From positions 1-24,975 of the IMG/VR virus record IMGVR_UViG_3300032893_001286: 24,975 nucleotides of DNA; one strand, written 5' to 3'. This DNA comes from a virus. Below the pieces are notes generated by a model. That model was not told where the DNA came from and ran no database searches. It saw only the letters and a list, made by a program, of their open reading frames with translations. Shown piece by piece: positions 6,643-13,962 of the stretch (position 1 is the stretch's first letter; each line of letters starts with the position of its first letter). Position numbers and translations under genes: made by a program.

Positions 6643-6668
6643 ATTATAGTATATATAAATATTGTCAA
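6643..6668 (-). promoter_or_regulatory. Promoter-like TTGACA / TATAAT before HNH-C
   Basis: On the minus strand TTGACA (6668-6663) is followed after 14 bases by TATAAT (6648-6643), with the ATG six bases further on. The same arrangement and a nearly identical TATACTATAATYAGTY block stand before the portal gene. The 14-base spacing is short for a standard sigma-70 promoter. Transcription would start at or next to the ATG. Confidence 0.45.
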
Positions 6669-6680
6669 ATGGTACTACTT

Positions 6681-6713
6681 TTATATAACGACTGCCACTT
6701 TCTTCTTTTCCAT
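6681..6713 (-). pseudogene. Ten-codon start remnant, possibly of the GT2 gene
   Basis: Just after the 79-aa gene stop (TAATATG) a short frame reads MEKKKVAVVI and then TAA. It looks like the first beta strand of a Rossmann or GT-A enzyme and compares with the start of the GT2 gene now located beyond HNH-C (MRIAIVCPMY). One explanation is that HNH-C inserted after about ten codons of the GT2 gene and supplied a new start. The match is short, so this is only a hypothesis. Confidence 0.3.
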
Positions 6714-6714
6714 A

Positions 6715-6954
6715 TTATTTCTCTACCTTTTCTTTTAAGAACTCCAATAGTAACTCTGGTTCAATGCCCATACTTCGAAAGATATCAGCTAAGGGTATTT
6801 CAATTGCATTGCCATCGAGACCACAGACAATATGTAAGTTTCCGTCAGGTTGCTCATCACAATCTACTGTTTCCCAAGAGCACTCATCAAATACTTCTTG
6901 TGTTGTATACTTCTTCTTTTCTCTTGGTCGAGCATCTTGAGCTGCATTTTCCAT
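6715..6954 (-). CDS. Hypothetical small acidic protein (79 aa)
   Basis: Starting at the ATG at 6954 (MENAAQDARPREKKKY), which directly follows the TAA of the HAD-like gene, the product has 79 residues. An AGGA 11 bases upstream lies in the end of the previous gene; an ATG four codons earlier (6966) is possible. The N-terminus is charged and probably disordered. The middle (CSWETVDCDEQPDGNLHIVCGLDGNAIEIPLADIF) looks like a small beta domain with three Cys, and the end is helical. No family recognised. It sits in the glycan cassette between the HAD-like protein and HNH-C. Confidence 0.6.
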   Translation of the reverse strand: MENAAQDARPREKKKYTTQEVFDECSWETVDCDEQPDGNLHIVCGLDGNAIEIPLADIFRSMGIEPELLLEFLKEKVEK

Positions 6955-6956
6955 AT

Positions 6957-7325
6957 TTAATCCCATCCTGTTGGTTTTATTTGCCAACAAACTGTTCGTA
7001 CTGAAATATCATTTACCGTCTTGATAGCCTTCTCACTGCCATCGAAAAGCATATCAACACCTTCATCTCTACAGAACTGAGCTTTCTTTAAGTCAATACC
7101 ATCTTGCATTATATCCTCAAGTATTATCAATTGTCTATAATGTTCATTAGGGTATAAACCTTTCATGCGTAACTGCTGTTCTAACTTATTCTCCGTTAAG
7201 TTCTTATACAATGAATCTGCAAATATGAAGATATGATTATTTGCCTTAAAAAGCTCATAGAGCAAATTACCCACCTTTTTAGGCGATTCAGTAATTGTCT
7301 TATCATATGCACATGCTATTCTCAT
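6957..7325 (-). CDS. HAD-like protein with altered active site (122 aa)
   Basis: A 122-residue protein that begins MRIACAYDKTIT. This aligns with the HAD phosphatase motif I (hhhDxDGT), but the nucleophilic Asp is Ala here; only the second Asp remains. Later, KAQFCRDEGVDMLFDGSEKAI matches HAD motif IV/late loop (helix, then hDhhhDDs) and the end VRTVCWQIKP fits the final strand. The cap and the central part are short. The likely role is a binding or regulatory remnant of a HAD enzyme, or an enzyme with different chemistry. It overlaps the acetyltransferase stop by one base (TAATG), so it belongs to the glycan operon. Confidence 0.55.
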   Translation of the reverse strand: MRIACAYDKTITESPKKVGNLLYELFKANNHIFIFADSLYKNLTENKLEQQLRMKGLYPNEHYRQLIILEDIMQDGIDLKKAQFCRDEGVDMLFDGSEKAIKTVNDISVRTVCWQIKPTGWD

Positions 7326-7810
7326 TAATCAAATTCTCCCCAATCTTTTTGCATTGAAATAATACCATTAGCTTTATCTTTCTCAACAAAACCAAGTTTG
7401 ATATATAAGTTCTTTGCTACAAAGTTTGTTTCTAACACTTCTAAAAATACTGATCTGCTTTTATATTTATTATTCTCTATACTTGCTTCTTTTGTTAGAT
7501 ACTCAAATAACTGTTTCCCTAAGCCTTTACCTCGATATTTTTCTAATAAGCCTCCTGTTAATAATGGTCTACCATATTCAATACGAATCATACCATAAGC
7601 AACAGGTTTATCCTCGTAATAACCTAGATATGCTGTTACTATACCTTCTCGCTTCTTTGGAAGATAGGTTCGCATAAACCAGTTTACTTGTTGTGTAATA
7701 CCTATCTTTCTTTTATCTCTTGTCATGAACTCTCGGCATTCATTTCGTATTGTTCTAATTGCTAAGGCTTCTCGAACATTCTCAACTGGTTTAATTGTTA
7801 AAACTTCCAT
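7325..7810 (-). CDS. GNAT-family N-acetyltransferase
   Basis: A 161-residue GNAT acetyltransferase. The acetyl-CoA pyrophosphate loop is RGKGLGKQL (about residues 96-104), preceded by the strand PLLTGGLLEKY and followed by VFLEVLETNFVAKNLYIKLGF, the typical beta5-helix 'NxxAxxxYxkxGF' end. The N-terminus (IRTIRNECREFMTRD, QQVNWFM) resembles acetyltransferases in surface-sugar clusters that acetylate an amino group made by a DegT aminotransferase. It starts inside the last codons of the GT2 gene (13-base overlap) and ends one base into the HAD-like gene. The substrate is inferred from context only. Confidence 0.85.
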   Translation of the reverse strand: MEVLTIKPVENVREALAIRTIRNECREFMTRDKRKIGITQQVNWFMRTYLPKKREGIVTAYLGYYEDKPVAYGMIRIEYGRPLLTGGLLEKYRGKGLGKQLFEYLTKEASIENNKYKSRSVFLEVLETNFVAKNLYIKLGFVEKDKANGIISMQKDWGEFD

Positions 7811-8634
7811 AACTTATATGCAGTATCTATTCTACAAGGAATAAGACCTTTTTGATCTCTATACTCTGTTAATAGTCTACGTTCTCCTTCATGATAGAGA
7901 GCAAGATCACCACTTCCTTGCTCTAAAGGTAAACCATGCTCTTCGCACCAGCGTTTTGCATCTTCCTGATAGGGTCCCTTAGTTGAGGTTGTGCCTCCCA
8001 TATGATCTATCTCAATACCCAACATAGCTACATGATGAAAGGTTTCAAGCATACGCATACACCAAATCTTATCGTAGAAATGGCAGGGAGTAATTTCATT
8101 ATCTATTCGTAATGAAGGTACAGCACTAGCTCGAAATGCCATAAATAAACTATCAAGAAAGACACAAGGAACTAGAGCATCAATTTTTGGTCCAGCAATT
8201 CCACCACGTTCTCCACGAAAATTACAAATAGTTCCTCGACCTCGACCACCATAATAATCTGCTTCAGGACTACCACAAAATCCAACTAAGCCTAATTGTG
8301 GATCAGCAGCAAAAACATGTCGTACTCTATTATCCCAAGCCTTTTCATAGAAATAGATATCATTATGGCAAAGTGCCAGAATATCACTTGTACCATACGT
8401 CTGATACATCCAGAGAAGTGGTAAATAAAATCCTTGATTTACTTCGTAGCGTTTTACTGTTAACTTAAAAGGAAAGTTATAATCCTTTTCATCATAAGGT
8501 TCTTCTTTTGAACCATTATCAATTAAGATAACGTGTAGTTCTCCAGGATTAGCTACTGTATCAACAATTGATTGAAGAAACTCTTTTGTGAGTTCTTTAC
8601 CTTCTAGAACTGGTACTCCAAGTGTAATCTGCAT
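7798..8634 (-). CDS. Glycosyltransferase family 2
   Basis: A 278-residue GT-A enzyme. The start TLGVPVLEGKELTKEFLQSI and the strand HVILIDNGSKEE are the usual nucleotide-binding elements. LALCHNDIYFYEKAW (about residues 106-120) carries the metal site (HND in place of DXD). FLDSLFMAFR and a downstream Cys/His-rich acceptor region follow. The end RRWCEEHGLPLEQGSGDLALYHEGERRL is not diagnostic. It lies directly after the aminotransferase gene and overlaps the next gene. It probably adds one sugar during assembly of the glycan whose synthesis the surrounding genes encode; donor and acceptor are unknown. Confidence 0.87.
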   Translation of the reverse strand: MQITLGVPVLEGKELTKEFLQSIVDTVANPGELHVILIDNGSKEEPYDEKDYNFPFKLTVKRYEVNQGFYLPLLWMYQTYGTSDILALCHNDIYFYEKAWDNRVRHVFAADPQLGLVGFCGSPEADYYGGRGRGTICNFRGERGGIAGPKIDALVPCVFLDSLFMAFRASAVPSLRIDNEITPCHFYDKIWCMRMLETFHHVAMLGIEIDHMGGTTSTKGPYQEDAKRWCEEHGLPLEQGSGDLALYHEGERRLLTEYRDQKGLIPCRIDTAYKLWKF

Positions 8635-8636
8635 AC

Positions 8637-9749
8637 TTAGTGAAATTTTTTAATTGCATCTACAATCTCAGTAAATTCATCATCTGTCATATCGGGATAA
8701 AGAGGTAAGGTTACTAATGTTTTCCAAACTCGATCAGTAACAGGTAGTTTTGTTGCTGGAAATAACTGTGTATATGTATTTAGTGGTTTATAGTGAACAC
8801 CAGCAGAAATACCATGAGCTAAGAGATAGTCAATAAACACATCTCGCTTATCAGCAGCTATTCTTACGGTAAACATATGCCATGAGGAATCTTTATCATA
8901 CTCAGGAAGCGTTAACCATTTCAATCCATTTAGTTCATAAAGATACTGTAGCACTCGAAGTTTACGTTTGTTATTTAGATCATCTAAGCGTTCTAACTGA
9001 GCCAGTCCAAGAGCAGCAGTAATATCATTCATGTGATACTTATATCCTACGCCACTAATTGAATAATCCCAGCCATATTTCTTTTGTGAACGCTCCCATG
9101 TACTTTTATCAATACCACACCATCGTAACGAAAGTAATTGCTTATACATTCTATCGTCATTGGTTGTTATCATTCCACCATCACCTGTAGCAAGGTTCTT
9201 AACGGCATGAAATGACCAACAAGCCATGTTATACTTTGCAACAGTACGATTGCCTGCTGCATGAGCTGCATCCTCTATAATGGGCACTTCAGCTTGGCTA
9301 ACACCCATTGCATCTTCTGATACAGTAACAACTTCTGGTTGTGCTGATTTTCCTCCATAATGCACAGGAATAATTGCTTTAGTTTGTCTGCTTGCTTTCT
9401 TATTAACATCTGCCCAATCTATACAAAGCGTTTTTTCATCAATATCAGCAAAAACTACTTCACACTCATTATACAAAGCAGCTAAACCATCTGAAACAAA
9501 TGTAAGAGCAGGAATAATTACTTGTGGCTTACCTTGTATTGCTCTCCCAATATGATGTACTTTTAAGGAGAGATCGAGAGCAGCAGTAGCACTATTAAGA
9601 GCAACAGCATATTTTGCTCCAACGTATTCAGCAAATTTCTTTTCAAATTCCTGTGTTTTGGGTCCCATTCCCCACCAACCACTTTTGAGGACGTTTGTAA
9701 CGCTATCTATTTCAAGTTGTGAAACTGAAGGCTTAAATAAAGGAATCAT
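8637..9749 (-). CDS. DegT/DnrJ/EryC1-type sugar aminotransferase
   Basis: A 370-residue PLP enzyme of the DegT/DnrJ/EryC1/StrS family, full length for the family. Motifs: SGWWGMGPKTQEFEKKFAEY (about 23-42); the cofactor-phosphate loop NSATAALDL (about 52-60); Asp160 in IEDAAHAAG, which contacts the pyridine nitrogen; and the Schiff-base Lys184 in SFHAVKNLATGDGGM. The C-terminal KYHMNDITAALGLAQL and the HYKPLN region are also typical. It should transfer an amino group from glutamate to a keto-sugar nucleotide. A second, diverged copy lies at 13963-15105 in the same operon. The neighbouring GNAT enzyme is a logical next step (N-acetylation). Confidence 0.93.
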   Translation of the reverse strand: MIPLFKPSVSQLEIDSVTNVLKSGWWGMGPKTQEFEKKFAEYVGAKYAVALNSATAALDLSLKVHHIGRAIQGKPQVIIPALTFVSDGLAALYNECEVVFADIDEKTLCIDWADVNKKASRQTKAIIPVHYGGKSAQPEVVTVSEDAMGVSQAEVPIIEDAAHAAGNRTVAKYNMACWSFHAVKNLATGDGGMITTNDDRMYKQLLSLRWCGIDKSTWERSQKKYGWDYSISGVGYKYHMNDITAALGLAQLERLDDLNNKRKLRVLQYLYELNGLKWLTLPEYDKDSSWHMFTVRIAADKRDVFIDYLLAHGISAGVHYKPLNTYTQLFPATKLPVTDRVWKTLVTLPLYPDMTDDEFTEIVDAIKKFH

Positions 9750-9752
9750 ACA

Positions 9753-10250
9753 TTATTCGATCATACCATTTATTCCTAGTAATTCGTTATGTCGTTTTCG
9801 TTCTTTTGCCATGTCTATTTTCATATAAACATAGCCTTTTTCCTCATACCAGAACTTAAAACCAAGATTCTTGTAGAGTTTAGTCGCTTTTTCATTATTT
9901 TTCAAGACACATAAATAATACTCAGTAAATCCAAAAGAAGCCATGAGATAAATTAAAGCAGTGGTAATAATACCTTTACCTCCTTTACTTTTATCTCCAA
10001 GCATTACTCGTTCTATCGAAGCAGTGCCAGATTGTAAATTTAATCCCACTACTCCTACGGGTACATTGTCATAATAAACAACAAAACTGTAATCATGAAT
10101 ATCAAATAAGTATCCTCTAAACCAGTTTTCATGTTGTTTTACATTAACATATTGCGAGTTCTTAAAATATTTTCTATTCTCATTTCTCCATTTACGAAGT
10201 AGTTTATAATTTGACTCAGTTAATTTTTCTAAACTAACTCTACTTATCAT
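9753..10250 (-). CDS. GNAT-family N-acetyltransferase (PseH/RimJ-like)
   Basis: A 165-residue acetyltransferase. It begins LEKLTESNYKLLRKWRNE, as in RimJ/PseH-type enzymes (LR.WRN). VGVVGL and the acetyl-CoA loop GDKSKGGKGIITTALIYL follow (about 86-103), then NNEKATKLYKNLGFKF. These are the standard GNAT motifs A and B, although the loop is GGKGI rather than the canonical RGxGxG. AAGGAG lies nine bases before the ATG. It sits directly before the aminotransferase gene, so it probably acetylates the amino sugar made there. The exact substrate is inferred. Confidence 0.85.
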   Translation of the reverse strand: MISRVSLEKLTESNYKLLRKWRNENRKYFKNSQYVNVKQHENWFRGYLFDIHDYSFVVYYDNVPVGVVGLNLQSGTASIERVMLGDKSKGGKGIITTALIYLMASFGFTEYYLCVLKNNEKATKLYKNLGFKFWYEEKGYVYMKIDMAKERKRHNELLGINGMIE

Positions 10251-10252
10251 AA

Positions 10253-10939
10253 CTATTCTCCTTTAATAAAGGTTGATTTCTTTGTTCGTCTATGCGTAAG
10301 TAATGTTACTGGTATTGGATCAATGTTCATAATTGAAGTCAGCTTATTTAGAAAACGACCATCACAACTTGCTGCTGAATCATAATCTGTTGGAAATAAT
10401 GGCTGTTGAATCTTCTCTAAAACATGACTTCTAAATGCTACCTGTCCACCATCAACAACACAATTCAAATCTGATCCTTTTAACTTAATATCATTTGCAA
10501 GAATCGTTCCATGATCGGTATTTTTATCGTCAGTAGAATGCATAGCAAAGTAACAAGCCCAACTATCAGGATGTGTTTCAAAGAACTCGGCTACTCGTGC
10601 AAAGCAATCAGGAGCAAAGATATCATCATCAGAGATATACATAATAACATCTGCACTTCGAGCCATAGCAGGAAAGTACTGATTTAATAATACAGCAGTA
10701 GGATATTCTTTTGCTCTATCTTCATCACTAATATTCTTCTCAATATAGACAACCTTACCTTTAGCCTTATCACTGGCAAGCATACTCAACACTTCTTTTC
10801 TTGTTAAGCCATCGTTGCTGTTTTCAATAATCCAATACACAAAGTTATAGTATGTTTGATTAAGCACACTACTAATTGCATCTTTTACATACTCAGGTTT
10901 ATTAAATGATGGAGTAACGCAAGCTATTTTGACTGGCAT
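10253..10939 (-). CDS. Glycosyltransferase family 2
   Basis: A 228-residue GT2 enzyme with an N-terminal catalytic GT-A domain. IACVTPSFNKPEYVKDAISS with SVLNQTYYNF is the classic GT2 start, followed by WIIENSNDG. The DXD motif is present as MYISDDDIFAPDC (about 94-106). The later DGGQVAFRSHVLEKI and DYDSAASCDGRF match the acceptor-side loop (usually ED/D-rich). It starts four bases after the methyltransferase stop. No membrane segment is present, so it acts in the cytoplasm. Which sugar it moves cannot be told. Confidence 0.9.
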   Translation of the reverse strand: MPVKIACVTPSFNKPEYVKDAISSVLNQTYYNFVYWIIENSNDGLTRKEVLSMLASDKAKGKVVYIEKNISDEDRAKEYPTAVLLNQYFPAMARSADVIMYISDDDIFAPDCFARVAEFFETHPDSWACYFAMHSTDDKNTDHGTILANDIKLKGSDLNCVVDGGQVAFRSHVLEKIQQPLFPTDYDSAASCDGRFLNKLTSIMNIDPIPVTLLTHRRTKKSTFIKGE

Positions 10940-10943
10940 ATTA

Positions 10944-11489
10944 TTATTTTATCAGTAAAAATCTATTTTCTTTTACTTCATTATGCAAAGGCACTTCTAG
11001 TTCTTGCTTAATACATTTGAATCCTGCTCTCGTAAATAATGCTCTCCATGCTAAAGCAGTAAATACTGAATAATGATTACTATAATTAACCATCTCTTTT
11101 GTACAAGTAGGTACAACTACAAGAGCATATTTCTTTGTTACTCGTGCCATTTCACAAAGCATAATAAGAGGCATCAATGAATGCTCAAGAGCATGACGAG
11201 CAATAACTAAATCCCATGTATTATCATAAACCATAGGAAGGGTATTCATATCTGCTTTTAGTGTTCCTGCTTCTCCTCCTAATGAAACTCCAACTTTATT
11301 AGTAAAAGGAAATAAACTTAAAAGAGGACTTGTACCAGCACCCAATTCAAGAACACCTTTTATAGGTAAATCCTTTAGCCATTTATCGTACACATCCTGA
11401 CAAGCTGGCAATTCATTATGTATCGGAGGCTGCTCCTGTATCTCACGAGCAAATCTATCAACATATTTTTTAACTACATCGTAATCCAT
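10944..11489 (-). CDS. Class I SAM-dependent methyltransferase
   Basis: A 181-residue methyltransferase with a single Rossmann domain. Motif I is VLELGAGTSPLL (about residues 46-57), the acidic loop is KADMNTLPM (about 78-86), and motif IV is WDLVIARHALEHSL (about 92-105), close to Methyltransf_11 enzymes. It overlaps the GT2 gene upstream by one base (TAATG). In this setting it may methylate a sugar nucleotide or the growing glycan; protein or nucleic acid targets are not excluded. Shorter than many relatives, but all core motifs are present. Confidence 0.85.
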   Translation of the reverse strand: MDYDVVKKYVDRFAREIQEQPPIHNELPACQDVYDKWLKDLPIKGVLELGAGTSPLLSLFPFTNKVGVSLGGEAGTLKADMNTLPMVYDNTWDLVIARHALEHSLMPLIMLCEMARVTKKYALVVVPTCTKEMVNYSNHYSVFTALAWRALFTRAGFKCIKQELEVPLHNEVKENRFLLIK

Positions 11490-12142
11490 TAAAGTGTTCC
11501 TTTCGCTTTTGCATAATCTAGAAACTGCGTACCATAATTAGGAAACCATTCGGCAGTACCACCAGTCTTCATATGATACTTATATAAAGGTTTATCTCCT
11601 TTATAAACAACTGCTCCTGCTTTATATGCTCTAATCCAAAACTCCCAATCATAATAGGCATCATGCGGTATCTTTTCATCAAAGCCTCCCAGACTTTCCC
11701 AGAGCGTTCTTTTCATAACTGAACCCATCAGCATAGTATTACCAAACAACATATCTCTGCTCATTCCATCAGCAATCCAAAGACCATCAGCTCCACCAAA
11801 CTTTCTATATACTGGCAAGTAAACATCATATCCTGGATTTTCTTCGAGAATCTTTTCAGCTTCTTCAATATACGTTGGCTCAAGTAGATCGTCACATCCC
11901 ATATCAAGAAAATACTTACCTTTTGCAAAACGAAAACCAAAATTAATAAGAACAGGTTGTGATTGAGAATGCTTAACAACAATTTTGACACTATCATCAA
12001 ACATCTTTCGAATTGCAGGAGTTCTACCATCTGTAGCAATAATAATCTCTACTGGTACAGTTTGCTTTAGTAAGCTATCAATACAGGCAGGTAGATACTG
12101 AGCATAGCCACCATAACAAGGAACAATTATTGAAGTTTTCAT
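11489..12142 (-). CDS. Glycosyltransferase family 2
   Basis: A 217-residue GT2 enzyme. TSIIVPCYGGYAQYLPACID with SLLKQTVPVEIIIATDG is the canonical GT2 start. KYFLDMGCDDLLEPTYIEEA supplies the DXD-type metal site (CDD, about 78-80). SVMKRTLWESLGGFDEKIP and YYDWEFWIRAYKAGA are the signature acceptor loop, with the (E/D)W-containing motif near residues 160-170. The ATG overlaps the stop of the Gfo/Idh gene (ATGA), and the end overlaps the methyltransferase start. It belongs to the same glycan operon; its substrates are not known. Confidence 0.92.
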   Translation of the reverse strand: MKTSIIVPCYGGYAQYLPACIDSLLKQTVPVEIIIATDGRTPAIRKMFDDSVKIVVKHSQSQPVLINFGFRFAKGKYFLDMGCDDLLEPTYIEEAEKILEENPGYDVYLPVYRKFGGADGLWIADGMSRDMLFGNTMLMGSVMKRTLWESLGGFDEKIPHDAYYDWEFWIRAYKAGAVVYKGDKPLYKYHMKTGGTAEWFPNYGTQFLDYAKAKGTL

Positions 12143-12924
12143 AGAGTTATTTTTTTCTCCTGTTTCATTGAATCTTCTATTGCTTCAAGCACTTTTACTA
12201 CTTCTTTACCAAATCCAAGACCAGAACGTGTTTTACCTGTTTTAATAAAATCTATAAATGCTTGCAACTCATTTTCAAGTGCTGTGGGATTTTTTGTAAG
12301 AGAGGTATCAAGCTGAATGTCTACTTCAGTATTAGTTACCTTAAAGTTTCTTACTCTAGTATTAGAAATCCACCCAAATGATACACAACCCTCAACCTTT
12401 TTGCAACGAATAAGAGCATATGCATTTTGCTCTTTACCAACCGTATATGTATCAACCTCACTTATGCCTCCAAACAAATCAATTACCATAGCTATCATAT
12501 GAGGTGCAAGCTCCCAAAGTGGTGTTGATTTACTTCCATATGATTCAGGATTAATAATTTCAAAAGAGAAATACTTTACTTTTGGCTGCATTGCCTTAAC
12601 CTTATTTCTAAACTTCTGATAGGCATTGTCATAAAGATAGGTATGCCCAATCATGATCTTCTTATTCGTTATCTTATATGCATCGTTGTATGAAGTAGTA
12701 AGTGGTTTTTCAACTAAAAGATACTTATCAGGAAATGCTTTAATGATCTCTGCATGAGTATCAACTGGAGTGGCTATAATAATGCCATCAATATCTTTTG
12801 CTTTTAATAAATCCTTGTAGTCTCTTGTCTTAACATACTTTATTTGACAATCTTTAATATGCTTGACTACCTCAAGATACTTACTTCCCCATCTACCTTT
12901 ACCAATTAGTGCTAGTGTTGTCAT
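12139..12924 (-). CDS. Gfo/Idh/MocA-family oxidoreductase
   Basis: A 261-residue NAD(P)-dependent enzyme, shorter than most relatives (about 330-380 residues). The nucleotide-binding start is LALIGKGRWGSKYL (residues 4-17). DGIIIATPVDTHAEII and LLVEKPLTTS (Glu-Lys-Pro, about residues 72-74, the family's key Lys) are typical. GHTYLYDNAYQKFR (about 93-106) fits the C-terminal catalytic domain, and PLWELAPHMI supplies the conserved His. It should oxidise or reduce a sugar or sugar nucleotide at a ring carbon, which would supply the keto-sugar for the nearby aminotransferases. It is overlapped at both ends by neighbours through ATGA junctions. Confidence 0.88.
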   Translation of the reverse strand: MTTLALIGKGRWGSKYLEVVKHIKDCQIKYVKTRDYKDLLKAKDIDGIIIATPVDTHAEIIKAFPDKYLLVEKPLTTSYNDAYKITNKKIMIGHTYLYDNAYQKFRNKVKAMQPKVKYFSFEIINPESYGSKSTPLWELAPHMIAMVIDLFGGISEVDTYTVGKEQNAYALIRCKKVEGCVSFGWISNTRVRNFKVTNTEVDIQLDTSLTKNPTALENELQAFIDFIKTGKTRSGLGFGKEVVKVLEAIEDSMKQEKKITL

Positions 12925-13961
12925 ACAATATTCAAATTCTTTGCTTCTGGATTGTTGAGCTTTTCAATAATATCATAAACATTGTCGAGCTTTGAACCTA
13001 AGACAATATCAAACCCCTTAAAGCCATAATCTTTTTTATATAGAATAGGTCGTGCATCAGTAGCATCATTATTTGGAAGTATTGTCTTTACTTCTCTTAC
13101 TTCTCCCATAAGTTTACTATCAATCAAAGAAGGTATATATTGCGAGGCATCAGTTATCATCTGTGTATATGTGCTATAAGGATCAGGGGTATATCTAACA
13201 TGATGTAGTGTATGCCCATGTGTATCAGGATAAGGAATGATAGCAAAATAATCACCATCCATAACTGTTATTCCTAACGAGGCTAGTTCTTTTGGAACTT
13301 TAATAAGAGGCATTACTGCAATTTCATTTAATAAATTAAGTTCTGGTAATGAAGACTCAGAAAGAATAGTATTTATTCCTGAATAAGCACAACAGATGAT
13401 TTTTTTACTTGCCACTGGACTAGACCCTTCAATATCAACAAATCCTTCTGTTACTGATCTTACTCTCTTATCTAAGAAAACATCAACTTTTGCATTCTTT
13501 AATCTTCTCTCTAAGAATCCTCTCAAAATATTAGCAGAGAAAACATTTTCTTCTACAATAAAAACACTTTCTATTAGGTGAGGATTAAAGAAGCTTTGTA
13601 ATGTTTTTGATGCAGGAATGAGGGGTATCTCAGCTATATTACAAATATTTACAAACTTATCAACAGGTGTCTTAGAATTTCTAGCAATAGCATAAAGCAT
13701 TAAACTATAATCATCTATTGCTTCTTCGAACTCTTTACAAAACTTTTTGTAATTTGCATGAGAGCGAGTAAGTGTCGAGAAATCACGAGGATAGTGATAG
13801 CCATTATGGATTCTTGCTTGATTTGAAGCAGAAGCTCTTTTAAGAATATCTCTTTCTTTATCAAGAAGTAGAACTTTTTCACCTTGCTCTGCAAAATTAA
13901 GAGCAATCATGCAACCATAAAACCCAGCACCAATAACAATTACACCATATTCATTATTCAT
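12921..13961 (-). CDS. FAD-dependent oxidoreductase, DAO-like
   Basis: A 346-residue FAD enzyme, taken from the ATG at 13961 that follows the aminotransferase TAA. A TTG seven codons earlier would overlap that gene and is less likely. The dinucleotide-binding fold is VIVIGAGFYGCMIALNFAEQG with the acidic LLLDKE after the second strand. SNQARIHNGYHYPRD (about 45-60) is a motif seen in FAD oxidases of surface-polysaccharide clusters. IICCAYSGIN and the C-terminal GFDIVLGSKLDN fit a DAO fold. It would oxidise an amine or hydroxyl on a small substrate, probably a sugar-linked one. Unusual in a phage. Confidence 0.85.
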   Translation of the reverse strand: MNNEYGVIVIGAGFYGCMIALNFAEQGEKVLLLDKERDILKRASASNQARIHNGYHYPRDFSTLTRSHANYKKFCKEFEEAIDDYSLMLYAIARNSKTPVDKFVNICNIAEIPLIPASKTLQSFFNPHLIESVFIVEENVFSANILRGFLERRLKNAKVDVFLDKRVRSVTEGFVDIEGSSPVASKKIICCAYSGINTILSESSLPELNLLNEIAVMPLIKVPKELASLGITVMDGDYFAIIPYPDTHGHTLHHVRYTPDPYSTYTQMITDASQYIPSLIDSKLMGEVREVKTILPNNDATDARPILYKKDYGFKGFDIVLGSKLDNVYDIIEKLNNPEAKNLNIV

Positions 13962-13962
13962 C

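Noticed and set aside
13396-13581. Plus-strand frame of 61 codons and similar frames opposite the sugar genes
   Set aside because: Codon content follows the complement of the minus-strand enzymes, with no ribosome binding site and no family resemblance.
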